Of a DNA stretch of 64,000 bases, positions 43,870-53,200 are shown piece after piece. Within the stretch, counting starts at the first letter, position 1. The number at the start of each line of letters is the position of its first letter. The DNA lies in NCBI GenBank assembly GCA_963781675.1, contig CAWAGF010000001.1, positions 310,001-374,000 on the forward strand. The letters are read 5' to 3'. Source of the stretch: SCTD01 sp963781675. GTDB lineage: Bacteria; Actinomycetota; Actinomycetes; Mycobacteriales; SCTD01. The notes beneath the pieces are model-generated. The model had not been told where the DNA came from. It worked only from the letters and a program-made list of their open reading frames with translations, and did no database searches. Position numbers and translations under genes: made by a program.

Positions 43870-45243
43870 TCAGCCGGCTCGAGCAGGACGGCCCCTGCCG
43901 CCGAGCGGGCGGCCGCTGGTCTGCTGGACGTACTCGACCTGCGTGAGGTCGACGCCGTCGACGGTGACGCGCCGCGGGTAGGCCAGGTGCAGGAAGCCGT
44001 CGTCGTCGACGACGAGCCCGAGCATGTCGTACGTCAGGGACAGGCTGCCGCTCTGCGGACCGGTGTAGACGACGTGCCCGCTGGCGTTCTGCACCGTCCA
44101 CGTGTCCCCGGCGTCCTGGCTCACGGCGACGCGGACGGTCCACGGCCGCGACACGGTCCGGGCGTCGGGGTGGTCGCTGCCGAGGTAGCCGACCGCGACC
44201 CCGCCGTCGCCGCGGGCCACGACCCAGGCCAGCGTGCCGCTGTGCGCGGGGACGCCCAGCGCGACGGGCTGCGACCACGGCTGGCCGGGACCGAGGTTGC
44301 GGCTGATCCAGGCGTCGACCTGTCCGCTCTCGTCCCGCGCCGACCACACCAGGAACTCGCGACCGCGGGCGTCGGCGGCCACCGCGTGGATGCCGAGCAC
44401 CGGCCGGACGCGGGTCGCGACGACCTCCTGCGTCCACGTCACGCCGCCGTCGGCCGAGCGGGCCAGCCCGATGTCGAGCATGCCGCTCTGGCTCGACTGG
44501 TTCAGGGCAGGGTCGTCGGAGGTCCCCGCGAAGTACGGCTGCAGGAACTCGCCGCGCGCGGGGTCGACGGCGGGGCCTCCGGGGCGCGTGAACTCGAGCT
44601 GCTGGGGGACCGCGGTGATCGGCAGCCCGGGGCCGAAGGTGACGCCGTCGTCGGTCGAGCGGCTGACGAAGAGGTTGCCCGGGAACGCCGTGTAGGTCAG
44701 CAGCACCGTGGCGTCGTCGAGCGCGGTGAGGAAGGGCCGGTCCAGCGCGGGGCTCAGGCCGTTGAGGATCGTCGACGTCCACGTGCGGCCGCGGTCGGTC
44801 GAGCGCAGGACGGTGGCGCCGCCGACGCCCGAGGTGAAGGTGCCGGGCTCCGGCTGCGCGAGCGTCGTGTAGAGCAGCGTGCCGGACGCCAGTCGTACGA
44901 ACTCCACGTCGGCGCCCGTGTTCTGACCGCCGCCGCTGCGCGCGAAGCTCCGGCCCCCGTCGTCCGATCGCCAGACGCAGGCGCGCGACCCGGCCAGCCG
45001 CGGAGCTCCGGTCGCGCAGTCGGAGCGCTGGAACTGCGAGCCGACGAGCACGGTGCCGTCGGGGTCGACGAGCACCTGCGGCTCGGTCTGCTGCACCTCA
45101 CCCGGGATGGCGACGACGGGGGCGCTGAAGGTCGGCGCGGTCCCCGGCGCAGCAGAGGCGGTGGCCAGCTGCGCGGTCACGGCGGACCCGAGCAGCGCGG
45201 CAGCGAGGCCGGCGCGCAGGCGGCGGGAGGAGGGCGTGCGCAC
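43870..45243 (-). CDS. Secreted Asp-box (sialidase-like) beta-propeller protein
   Basis: 457 aa from GTG 45243, with GGAGCTCCC upstream. The signal peptide ends TASAA. At least five Asp-boxes mark propeller blades: RSDDGGRSF, RSTDRGRTW, RSTDDGVTF, RSADGGVTW and SQDAGDTW. Asp-boxes occur in exo-sialidases and many non-enzymatic propellers. The catalytic Arg triad and Tyr/Glu pair of sialidases cannot be assigned, so activity is not claimed. It starts 8 bases after the stop of the substrate-binding lipoprotein gene and is surely cotranscribed with it. Confidence 0.82.
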   Translation of the reverse strand: MRTPSSRRLRAGLAAALLGSAVTAQLATASAAPGTAPTFSAPVVAIPGEVQQTEPQVLVDPDGTVLVGSQFQRSDCATGAPRLAGSRACVWRSDDGGRSFARSGGGQNTGADVEFVRLASGTLLYTTLAQPEPGTFTSGVGGATVLRSTDRGRTWTSTILNGLSPALDRPFLTALDDATVLLTYTAFPGNLFVSRSTDDGVTFGPGLPITAVPQQLEFTRPGGPAVDPARGEFLQPYFAGTSDDPALNQSSQSGMLDIGLARSADGGVTWTQEVVATRVRPVLGIHAVAADARGREFLVWSARDESGQVDAWISRNLGPGQPWSQPVALGVPAHSGTLAWVVARGDGGVAVGYLGSDHPDARTVSRPWTVRVAVSQDAGDTWTVQNASGHVVYTGPQSGSLSLTYDMLGLVVDDDGFLHLAYPRRVTVDGVDLTQVEYVQQTSGRPLGGRGRPARAG

Positions 45244-45251
45244 GGGAGCTC

Positions 45252-46829
45252 CTACGGCTCGAACGGCTTGGACGTGTAGCGGATGCACGAGCAGCCCTCG
45301 TCGTAGCGCAGCGCGCGGAACAGCGCGGCGCCGTCGTGCTGCCCACGGGTGATGCGGTTGCCGTAGCTGCCCGGTCCGCGGTAGCCGGCGCCGAGGGACT
45401 CGGCTGCGGCGATCATCCCCGGGAGCGTCGTGCCGGCGGTGGCCCTCCGCAGGACCGCTTCGGCGAACTGCGCGATGCCGCAGGCGTCGAGCGCGTAGCC
45501 ACGCGTCTGGCCGTCCCCGACGGGCAGGCCCTTCGCGCGCATCAGCGCCAGGCACCTCTCCCGGACCGGGTTGGCGGCGATGCCCTCGTCGCTGGCCGGG
45601 TCGGCGTTGCTCGACGTGATGGCGAGCATCCCGACGAGCTGGTCCTTGGGGTGCGCGCTGAGGTTGGGGTCGTTGTTGCTGTTGAGGGCGTAGCGCGGGT
45701 AGTAGCCCTGCGACTTGGCGCTCTGCAGGAAGAGCAGGGTCAGGCCGGCGTTGAGGAAGACGCCCGCGGGTCCGTCGCCGATGTAGACGTGGTCGATGCC
45801 CTGCTGGCGGAAGCTCAGGACCGCGTTGCTGATCGCCGCGCTGGCGTCGGCGATGGAGTTCGCGCTCTGCGGGACGGCGACGTAGCGGACCTCGGTCTCC
45901 TTCAGGCCGGCGGCTGCCAGCGCCTTGAGGTAGCCGTTCTTCATGGCGTACTCGTACTGGTTGTCCTCCCACGTGATCAGCCCGACCTTGCCCGTGGGCC
46001 AAGGCGCCACCGGCTCGTGCCAGCCGGCCTGCACCATCGAGCGGACCGTCGCTCCGTAGAGCCGCTCGAGGCGGATGTTGCCCGGGGCGAACAGGTTCGG
46101 GTAGCGGTCGTACGTAGGCCCGGTGCTGCCGGCGCCGAGCACCATGATCCCGGCCTTCTTGGCGCACTCCAGGGCGACGTTCCCCCGGCCGCCCATGATC
46201 AGCACCTTGTTGTCGCTCGTGAAGGTCTCGCACGCCTCCTGCTCGGCGGCGTCGAGGCTGGCGTCGTTGGCGCTGCCCTCGTGGAAGACCGGGACGAGCT
46301 TGCGGCCCAGCGCGCCGCCGCGCGCGTTCACGTCGTCGAGGGCGGCCTGGTAGTAGCGCCGGGTGTCCCCCGGGTTCTCGCCCCCGGCACCGAGCGCGGC
46401 GTTGCCGGCTGCGCAGTCGTTGCAGTAGGTGATGCCGATCGCGACGGTCGTGGCGGTCACGCCGGGCCCTTGCGGTGCGCTGCCGGTCGCCGTGCCGCCT
46501 GCCGGGCCGGACCTGCCGGGCGCGCTCCCGGGAGCCGGGCCGGTCGGGGCTGCGGCGGACCCGCCGCCGGGAAGGCTGCCGGTACCGGTCACCGTGCCCG
46601 TCGGGCCGACCACCGCGCCGCCGCCGTCGGCGGCCAGCGCGGTCGACGCGTCGCCGACCGGGGCGGACAGCCCGTCGCCGCCGAGCTCCGTCGCGGCAGC
46701 CCCGCCGGGACCGCTCGCGCCGAGGACCTGGCCGCCGGTCTGCACCGTCGACCCGCAGGCGGCCGTGCCGAGGGCAGCGGCCAGCAGCAGGCCGAGCGCG
46801 CGGGCGCGGCGACGGGTGGTTCGAGGCAC
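45252..46829 (-). CDS. ABC-type (LivK-like) substrate-binding lipoprotein, paralogue 1
   Basis: 525 aa from ATG 46829. The lipobox is GTAACGS (Cys about 25). A Gly/Ala/Pro/Thr-rich linker (about 30-125) precedes a type I periplasmic binding fold (about 130-525). Marker segments shared with the two other paralogues are YCNDCAAGNAALG, GDTRRYYQAALDDVNARGG, GRKLVPVFHE, QEACETF, KNGYLKALA, IGDGPAGVF and the tail RYTSKPFEP. The family captures amino acids, peptides or amides outside the membrane. No permease or ATPase gene accompanies it. Confidence 0.87.
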   Translation of the reverse strand: MPRTTRRRARALGLLLAAALGTAACGSTVQTGGQVLGASGPGGAAATELGGDGLSAPVGDASTALAADGGGAVVGPTGTVTGTGSLPGGGSAAAPTGPAPGSAPGRSGPAGGTATGSAPQGPGVTATTVAIGITYCNDCAAGNAALGAGGENPGDTRRYYQAALDDVNARGGALGRKLVPVFHEGSANDASLDAAEQEACETFTSDNKVLIMGGRGNVALECAKKAGIMVLGAGSTGPTYDRYPNLFAPGNIRLERLYGATVRSMVQAGWHEPVAPWPTGKVGLITWEDNQYEYAMKNGYLKALAAAGLKETEVRYVAVPQSANSIADASAAISNAVLSFRQQGIDHVYIGDGPAGVFLNAGLTLLFLQSAKSQGYYPRYALNSNNDPNLSAHPKDQLVGMLAITSSNADPASDEGIAANPVRERCLALMRAKGLPVGDGQTRGYALDACGIAQFAEAVLRRATAGTTLPGMIAAAESLGAGYRGPGSYGNRITRGQHDGAALFRALRYDEGCSCIRYTSKPFEP

Positions 46830-46940
46830 GGCTGCTCCCGGACTGGTGTGGTCGTCGTCACAGGACGCTAGGGGCGCCCGCCGGAGGTGTCGTGGTCGTC
46901 CCGCACCAACCGGGAACCTGCGCTCGCACGTCCGGACAAG

Positions 46941-47978
46941 TCAGGCGCGGGCGACGTCCTCGGCGTCGGTCAGCGCGCGCAGGACGTTCTCGCCCGCCAG
47001 CGCCCGCAGGTCCGCGTCCGACCAGCCGCGGTCGGCCAGCTCCGCGAGCAGCGCCGGGTAGCAGGACACGTCCTCGAGCCCCTGCGGCAGCGCTGGGCAG
47101 CCGTCGTAGTCGCCGCCGAGCCCGACGTGCAGGATGCCGGCGACCTCGCGCGCGTGCTCGACGTGGTCGGCCACCTCGACCAGCGTCGCCTCCGGCTCCG
47201 GGCCGTCGGGCTCGAGGGCCCAGTCGCGGCACTGCTGCGAGACGAAGTACGGCACGAACGTCACCATGCACACGCCGCCGTTGCCGGCCAGCCGCGACAG
47301 CACGTCGTCGGGCACGTTGCGCGGGTGGTCGACGAGCGCGCGGCAGGACGAGTGGCTGAAGATCACCGGGGCGGTCGAGGTGTCGAGCGCGTCCCGCATC
47401 GTGTCGGCGCTGACGTGCGACAGGTCGACGAGCATGCCGAGCCGGTTCATCTCGCGGACCACGTCGCGGCCGAGGTCGGACAGCCCGTGCAGCACGGGCT
47501 CGTCGGTCGCGGAGTCGGCCCACGGCACGTTGTCGTTGTGCGTGAGCGTCAGGTAGCGCACGCCCACCGCGTGCAGCACCCGCAGCACGCCGAGCGAGCT
47601 GTCGATGCAGTGCCCGCCCTCAGCCCCGAGCAGCGAGGCGATCCGGCCGGCGGCGAACTGCTCGCGCGCCTGCGCAGCTGTCAGGGCCAGGCCCAGCTCG
47701 GTGGGGTGCGCAGCGACGAGCCGGTGCACCAGGTCCACCTGCTCCAGCACCTCGGCGACCGCACGGGGACCCGGTGGGACGTACACCGACCAGAACTGCG
47801 CGCCGACGGCTCCCGCGCGCAGCCGCGGCAGGTCCGTGTGCGTCGCCGGGTGCGGCCGGCCGACGCCGGCCGGCGACGCACCGTCCAGCAGGCGCAGCGC
47901 CCACGGCAGGTCGTTGTGCCCGTCCACCAGCGGTGTGGTGCGCAGCAGGTCGCGGACGCGGTCGAGGCTGCTCAGCAC
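46941..47978 (-). CDS. Membrane dipeptidase (renal dipeptidase, peptidase M19)
   Basis: 345 aa from GTG 47978. A binuclear zinc TIM barrel: HxD in VDGHNDLPW (about 21), bridging Glu in LLGAEGGHCID (about 123), His in LVDLSHVS (about 190) and FSHSSCRAL, and Asp in GGDYDG. The family cleaves dipeptides, characteristically those with a D-residue at the C-terminal position. The start overlaps the stop of the CocE-like gene by 7 bases, so it is the third gene of the S12-CocE-dipeptidase operon. Confidence 0.93.
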   Translation of the reverse strand: MLSSLDRVRDLLRTTPLVDGHNDLPWALRLLDGASPAGVGRPHPATHTDLPRLRAGAVGAQFWSVYVPPGPRAVAEVLEQVDLVHRLVAAHPTELGLALTAAQAREQFAAGRIASLLGAEGGHCIDSSLGVLRVLHAVGVRYLTLTHNDNVPWADSATDEPVLHGLSDLGRDVVREMNRLGMLVDLSHVSADTMRDALDTSTAPVIFSHSSCRALVDHPRNVPDDVLSRLAGNGGVCMVTFVPYFVSQQCRDWALEPDGPEPEATLVEVADHVEHAREVAGILHVGLGGDYDGCPALPQGLEDVSCYPALLAELADRGWSDADLRALAGENVLRALTDAEDVARA

Positions 47979-49600
47979 GGCACGACCGGCACCAGCAGGT
48001 GTGACGGCCGCGCCGCGTCGTGGTGCACCACCTGCGACGCCGTCTCCATCCGGGTCGACGTCGCCAGCGGCTCCCCGGTGTTGAGGTTCCGGTCGTACTT
48101 CGGGAAGGCGCTGGACGTGACCTCGACCCGCAGCCGGTGCCCGGGCAGGAAGACGTGCGCGGTGTGCCAGAGGTCGATCGCGTACTCCACCTCCTCGCCC
48201 GGCTCGAGCAGCCGCTCGGCGTCGAAACCCTCGCGGTACCGGGCCCGCACCAGCCCGTCGGTCAGCCGCTGCACGAAGCCGGTCGGGTGCACGTCGAGCA
48301 CGCGCGCGACCCAGTCGGTGTCCGGCGCGGACGACGTCGCGTGCAGCACCAGCGACAGCGGGCCGATGAGCTGCAGCGGGTCGGTGAGCTCCTCGGTGCT
48401 GTAGACGAGCACGTCGCCGCGCAGCTCGACGGCGGAGTAGTCGTCCGGACCGCCGAGCTGCGAGGAGGTGGGTGCGGTCAGGAAGGGGACCGGTCGGTCG
48501 GGGGCGTAGTCGTAGCGGTCGTCCGGCTCGTCCGCCGCCGGCGGCTCCCACGTCAGGCGTCCGTCGCCGAGCCGGCTGTTCGCGGCGCCGTCGCTGCGCA
48601 GGTGCAGCCGCCGGAGCTCCATGTCCGGCGGGTGGCCACACGTCGCTGTCGCGCCACGTGTTCGTGCCCATCACGAACAGGCGCACCGGCGGGTCCTCCC
48701 ACGGCGCACCGTCCAGCTGCGCGTCGAGCCAGCGCAGCCAGTAGCCCTCCAGGTCGATCAGCGAGTGCGCGCCGAAGTCGACCTCGCCGATCTGCCGGGT
48801 GGTGTTCAGCGCGTGCCCCCACGGACCCATCAGCAGCTGCTGCCGCGCCGCGCCCCCGGCCACCATCCGGGAGAAGTTCACCGGCGTGCCGACCTGCTCG
48901 TCGTCGTACCAGCCGCTGATGTGCAGCACCGGCAGGTCGAGCTCGCCGAGCCGGTCCTGGTAGCGCTTGGGCGCCCAGAAGTCGTCGAGCACCGGGTGGC
49001 TCAGCTGCTCGCGCCAGTGCGGGGCGGTGAAGCCGGCGGCCTCGTCCATCGTCATCAGCGGCAGGTGCTCGTAGACGCTCGTCCAGTCGACGTCGCCGAG
49101 GTGCTGCATCACCCGGCCGTGCGTCAGACGGTGCCAGCTCAGCATCATCGGGATGCTCGTGCCGGTGGGGAACTCCACGAACGGGTCCGACGGCGACACC
49201 ATGGTGATCATCGCCTTGAGCGCCGGCGGGCGCTGCACGCGCGGTGAGCCACTGGATGAGTCCGCCGTAGGACCCGCCGAGGGTGGCGACGCTGCCGCTG
49301 CACCAGCCCTGCTCCGCGAGCCACGCGATGGCGTCGACCCCGTCGCGCGCGTCGTTGACGTACGGCTGGAAGGCGCCCGTCGCTGTCACCGCGGCCGCGC
49401 ACGTCCATCATCACGAACGCGAAGCCGTGCGCCGCGAACAGCCGGCCGAAGCGCGCGGCCCGCTCGTTGTTCTTGCCGTACGGCGTCCGCGACAGCACCA
49501 CGTGCACCGGCTCGTCGGTCTCCGGCCGCCACACGTCGGCGGACAGGGTGATCCCGTCGCGCACCGGGACGCGGACGTCGTACGTCGTACGCAGGGTCAC
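47972..49600 (-). CDS. CocE/NonD (X-Pro dipeptidyl-peptidase S15-like) hydrolase (three frameshifts)
   Basis: GTG 49600 overlaps the S12 stop. Pieces in three frames make a typical CocE protein. The N-terminal alpha/beta hydrolase has RTPYGKNNERAARF, VMMDVRGRGDSDG, catalytic Ser in LGGSYGGLIQWL, and later Asp/His in ISGWYDDEQVGTP and LMGPWGHALN. The C-terminal jelly roll has GPLSLVLHATSSAPDTDWVARVLDVHPTG and HTAHVFLPGHRLRVEV. Extra single bases near 49387, 49243 and 48622 explain the breaks, and three insertions leave the length a multiple of three. It hydrolyses esters, amides or peptides. Confidence 0.83.
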
Positions 49601-50994
49601 GCCGGCACGGCCGCCGTGCGGGTGGCGAGCCGGCCGCCGAGGTGCACGCCGTCGACGGCGCCGTCGGCCCCCCGGGTGAAGTAGCCCTTCATGCCCTTCG
49701 CCGGGCCGTCCGGCACGACGTAGCGGTCCGGCGTGCCGGCCAGGATCGCGAGCGGGAACGGCGGCTGCTCCGGGACCTCCTCGCCCGTGCTCGCGCAGCG
49801 CGGCGGCGGCCTCCGGCTTGATGGCGATGCCGGCGGACAGCCGGCCGTCGGCGGCGGTGACGGTCACGATCGGCGGCGATGGTCTCGTACGTGCCGGTGT
49901 AGGCGGCGAGCTCGGCGTCCGGCAGCGGATCAGCTGCTCGGCCTCGGCCTCCACCAGGCCGAGGAAGTGCTCGAGCGCCCACGCGACGATCCGCTTGTTG
50001 AGCTGCGGGCCGTTGGGTCCGCAGTTGGTCAGCGAGATCACCGCGAAGCCGCGCTCGGGGACCATGAGGAACGACGAGTGCTGGCCGTTGGTCGTCCCGC
50101 CGTGGCCCACGGTCGCGCACGCCGGCGACCTCGGCGAGCAGCCAGCTGATGCCGACGGCGTCGCCGAGGGCGCTGCCGGCCATGTCGGCCGTCGGCTGCT
50201 GCATGCGCAGCAGCGTCTGCTCGCTCGAGGACCCGGGTCCCGTCCTGGGCGGTGCCGTCGCCGAGGTGGAACCGCGCCCAGGCGAGCTGGTCGCGGGCGG
50301 TCGCGCTCATGCCGCCGGCGGGGGCGTTGCCGCGGGGCATGGCCCAGGGCCGGGCGACGCTGACCGTGCCGTCCTCGGCCTGGTTGTGGCCGGCGGCGAA
50401 GCGCCGCGTCATGACCTCGTTCGGGAAGAAGAAGGTCATGTCCATGCCCAGCGGGTCCAGCAGCAGGTCGCGGACCGCCTGCTCGTAGGTCGTGCCGCAG
50501 ACGCGCGCGATGACGTGACCGGCCAGCGACAGCGAGGCGTTGTTGTAGGAGACGCCGGCGCCGAGCGGGCTGACCTGCTGGAGCTCGCCATCGAGCGCGA
50601 CGTACTTCTCGAGGGCGTCGTCGCCGTCGCCCGTGTTCGTCATGAGGTCGCCCTCCCACCCGGCGGTGTGGTTGAGCAGCTGCAGCACGGTGACGTTGGC
50701 GGCGACGTCCTCGTCGCGCAGCACGAACTCGGGCAGGTAGGTGCGCACGGGGGCGTCGAGGTCGACCTTGCCCTGGTCGACCAGCCGCATGAGGGCGGTC
50801 GCCGTGTAGGTCTTGCCGGTCGAGCCGAACTGGAACAGCGTCTTCTCGTCGACCGGCAGCGGGTTCTCGATGCTCGTGACGCCGGCGTAGGCGCAGTGCT
50901 CCTGGCCGTCGTGCAGGACGCCGACCGCGACGCCGGGCACGCCCAGCTCCTCGACCAGCGCGTCCAGTGCCTCCTGCAGCGGGCTCTCCGCCAT
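49597..50994 (-). CDS. Beta-lactamase-fold serine hydrolase (S12), copy 2 (about five frameshifts)
   Basis: ATG 50994 follows CGGAGGAGGGG. S12 motifs STGK (Ser about 60), YNN (about 150) and, after frame changes, GHGGTTNG. It is a more distant relative of copies 1 and 3 (ALDALVEELGVPGVAVGVLHDGQ). From about 50225 to 49795 the coding signal switches frame at least five times (near 50225, 50113, 49925, 49875 and 49795). Each fragment is recognisable, ending with PDGPAKGMKGYFTRGADGAV-DGVHLGGRLATR. It is the first gene of the S12-CocE-dipeptidase operon and diverges from an RHH regulator. Confidence 0.75.
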
Positions 50995-51126
50995 GTCCCC
51001 TCCTCCGGGTCGTCCTGCTGGACGCATGGTGGACCCCTCGTGGGCGCGCATCTTCGTCCGGCGGCACCACTGCGGGTGGCGGTCGTTCGTCGGACCGGAC
51101 CTTGTCCAGGCCCCTCCTTGACTCCT

Positions 51127-51139
51127 CCTGGATTCCAGG
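51127..51139. promoter_or_regulatory. 13-base perfect palindrome CCTGGATTCCAGG, candidate RHH operator
   Basis: The palindrome lies between a TTGACT hexamer (51117) and the GTG start of the RHH regulator gene. A further half-site TCCAGG occurs near 51105. The position between the divergent S12 operon and the regulator gene suits shared control. Confidence 0.5.
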
Positions 51140-51169
51140 TGTCTCCTGTCCGGGTCCTGAGGAGGGCCC

Positions 51170-51577
51170 GTGGAGACCGAGAAGGTCTGCGTCAACCTGT
51201 CCGCCGCCGAGCTGGGTGCTGTCGACGTCCTCGTCGCGCAGGGACTGTTCACGAGCCGCTCCGACCTCATCCGGGCCGGCATCCGGGCGGTGACCGACCT
51301 GCACGCGCCGGCGCTGCAGCGGGTCACGAGGAACGCCACGTGCCTGGGCGTGATGCTGCTGAGCCGCGACCACCTGGAGCAGGTGGTGCGCGAGGGCGAG
51401 CGGCTGCGCGTGTTCGTCGTGGGGATCCTGCGCGTCGACAGCCGCGTGACCCCCGAGCTCGCCGACCAGGCGATCGAGCACGTGCAGCTGCTCGGGTCGC
51501 TGAAGGCCACGCCCCCGGTTCAGGCGGTGCTCGAGCCGCGCCTCACGCGCAGCCTCGACGCCGCCGGCTGGCTCTGA
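51170..51577 (+). CDS. Ribbon-helix-helix (CopG/NikR-like) transcriptional regulator
   Basis: 135 aa from GTG 51170, with GAGGAGG upstream. The N-terminal RHH is KVCVNLSAAELGAVDVLVAQGLFTSRSDLIRAGIRAVTD (about 5-43). The C-terminal part has ACT/NikR-like alternation (LGVMLLSRDHLEQVVREGERLRVFVVGILRVDSRVTPELADQAIEHVQLL), possibly an effector-binding or oligomerisation domain. It lies between two S12 hydrolase genes and probably regulates both. Confidence 0.8.
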   Translation: METEKVCVNLSAAELGAVDVLVAQGLFTSRSDLIRAGIRAVTDLHAPALQRVTRNATCLGVMLLSRDHLEQVVREGERLRVFVVGILRVDSRVTPELADQAIEHVQLLGSLKATPPVQAVLEPRLTRSLDAAGWL

Positions 51578-51690
51578 CCGAGGTCGTCCACCTGCACCAA
51601 GCGCCGTCGGGAGCGTCTGCCCCGGCGACGAAGAGACCGACCCCGCTCGTCGACGACGATGCGGTGGACCGCCTACCGAGGAGCGAGACC

Positions 51691-53071
51691 GTGGCACTGG
51701 ACCAGCAGCACTGGCAGGAGCGGCTCGACGCGCTCGCCGACAAGCACGGCGTCGTGGGCGCCACGATGGCGATCCTGCATGGCGCCGACACCGCCGAGGG
51801 CGCCACGGGGGTGCTCAACCTGCGCACGCAGCAGCCGGCGACGCCGGACAGCCTGTTCCAGATCGGCTCCATCACCAAGGTGTGGACCGCCACGCTGGTC
51901 ATGCAGCTGGTCGACGAGGGGCTGCTCGACCTCGACGAGCCGGTCGCGAAGCACCTGCCCGACCTCCGCGTCGCCGACGAGCAGGTCAGCCGGACCGTCA
52001 CCGCGCGGCACCTGCTCGCGCACACCAGCGGCATCGACGGCGACCTGTTCCTCGACACCGGCCGCGGCGACGACAACCTCGAGAAGTACGTCGCCGCGAT
52101 GTCCGGCCTGACCCAGGTCCACCCGCTCGGCGCGACGATGTCGTACTGCAACTCCGGCTACGTCCTGCTCGGCCGGCTCGTCGAGGTCCTGCGCGGGAAG
52201 ACCTGGGACGCCGTGCTGCGCGAGCGGCTGCTCGCGCCCCTCGGCCTCGACGACCGCCGGCACTCTCCCGGAGGAGGCGCTGCTGCACGGCGCCGCCACA
52301 GGTCACGTCGTGCCCCCGGGCGCCGACGCGCCGATCGTCACGCCGCAGTGGGGCATCTACCGCTCGTGCGGCCCGGCCGGCCTGATCCACATGACGGCCC
52401 GCGACCTGCTGACCTTCGTGCAGGCGCACCTCGACGGCGGCGTCGCCCCCGACGGCACGCGCATCCTGTCGGCCGAGAGCGTCGCGGCCATGCAGCAGCC
52501 GCAGGTGCAGATCCCCGACCCGTACACCCTCGGATCGCACTGGGGCCTGGGCTGGATCCTCATGACGTGGGACGGCCGCACCGTGATCGGCCACGATGGC
52601 GCGACGCTCGGACAGGGCGCGTTCCAGCGCACGCTTCCCGAGGCCGGCCTGTCCGTCGCCCTGCTCACCAACGGCGGGCACCACCCGCGCGAGCTGTTCG
52701 AGGCGCTGTTCGACGAGGTCTTCACCGAGCTCGCCGGCGTCAGCGTGCCGAAGCGCCCGGAGCCCCGTGCCGACGTGACCATCGCGTCGCGGGAGCGCTT
52801 CACGGGCCGCTACGCCCGCGAGGGCATCGAGATGACGATCCGCCCGGCGGACGAGGGCGGGCTCGAGCTCGCCGTCCGCTCCACCGGGCCGCTGTCCGAG
52901 GGCCAGCCGCCGACGCCGCCGCTGCAGCTGCTGCCGCACGACGAGGACGTCCTGCTCGCGCGCAGCAAGCCGGACGACGCCTGGACGGCGTGCGTGTTCT
53001 TCGACCTGGACGGCGCGCGCTACGTGCACTTCGGAGCACGGGCGACGCCGCGGGTCTCGACCGAGGTCTGA
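51691..53071 (+). CDS. Beta-lactamase-fold serine hydrolase (S12), copy 3 (one frameshift)
   Basis: GTG 51691 follows CGAGGAGCGAG. A recent duplicate of copy 1 (39587-40984): only three differences in the first 60 residues, the same motifs SITK, YCN and HDG, and the same C-terminal domain ending YVHFGARATPR. One extra C near 52253 shifts the frame after PLGLDD; the sequence resumes AGTLPEEALLHGAATGH, as in copy 1. The length of 3n+1 agrees. It is downstream of the RHH regulator gene with a 113-base gap. Confidence 0.87.
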
Positions 53072-53085
53072 CCGCAGCCTCGGCG

Positions 53086-53149
53086 TGATCAACGCCGTGC
53101 TTCCCCCTCCTCGAAGGTCCTCGAGAGCCGGGAAGTACGGCGTTGATCA
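53086..53149. repeat. Long inverted repeat (20-bp arms, 24-base loop)
   Basis: Arms 53086-53105 and 53130-53149 pair at 19 of 20 positions (outer word TGATCAACGCCGT, inner CTTCCC). They could form a transcription terminator for the S12 gene. They also look like a mobile palindromic intergenic element, since a GATCAGCG tandem array begins inside the right arm. Confidence 0.85.
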
Positions 53150-53200
53150 GCGGATCAGCGGATCAGCGGATCAGCGGATCAGCGGATCAGCGGATCAGCA
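53145..53200. repeat. 8-bp tandem array (GATCAGCG, seven copies)
   Basis: Seven consecutive octamers, the last ending in A. The array starts in the right arm of the inverted repeat and provides the last codons and stop of the convergent acetyltransferase gene. Copy number is likely to vary between strains by slippage. Confidence 0.95.

Noticed and set aside
53145..53200. CRISPR or phage attachment site
   Set aside because: Octamers are head-to-tail without spacers, and no integrase or tRNA target is adjacent.
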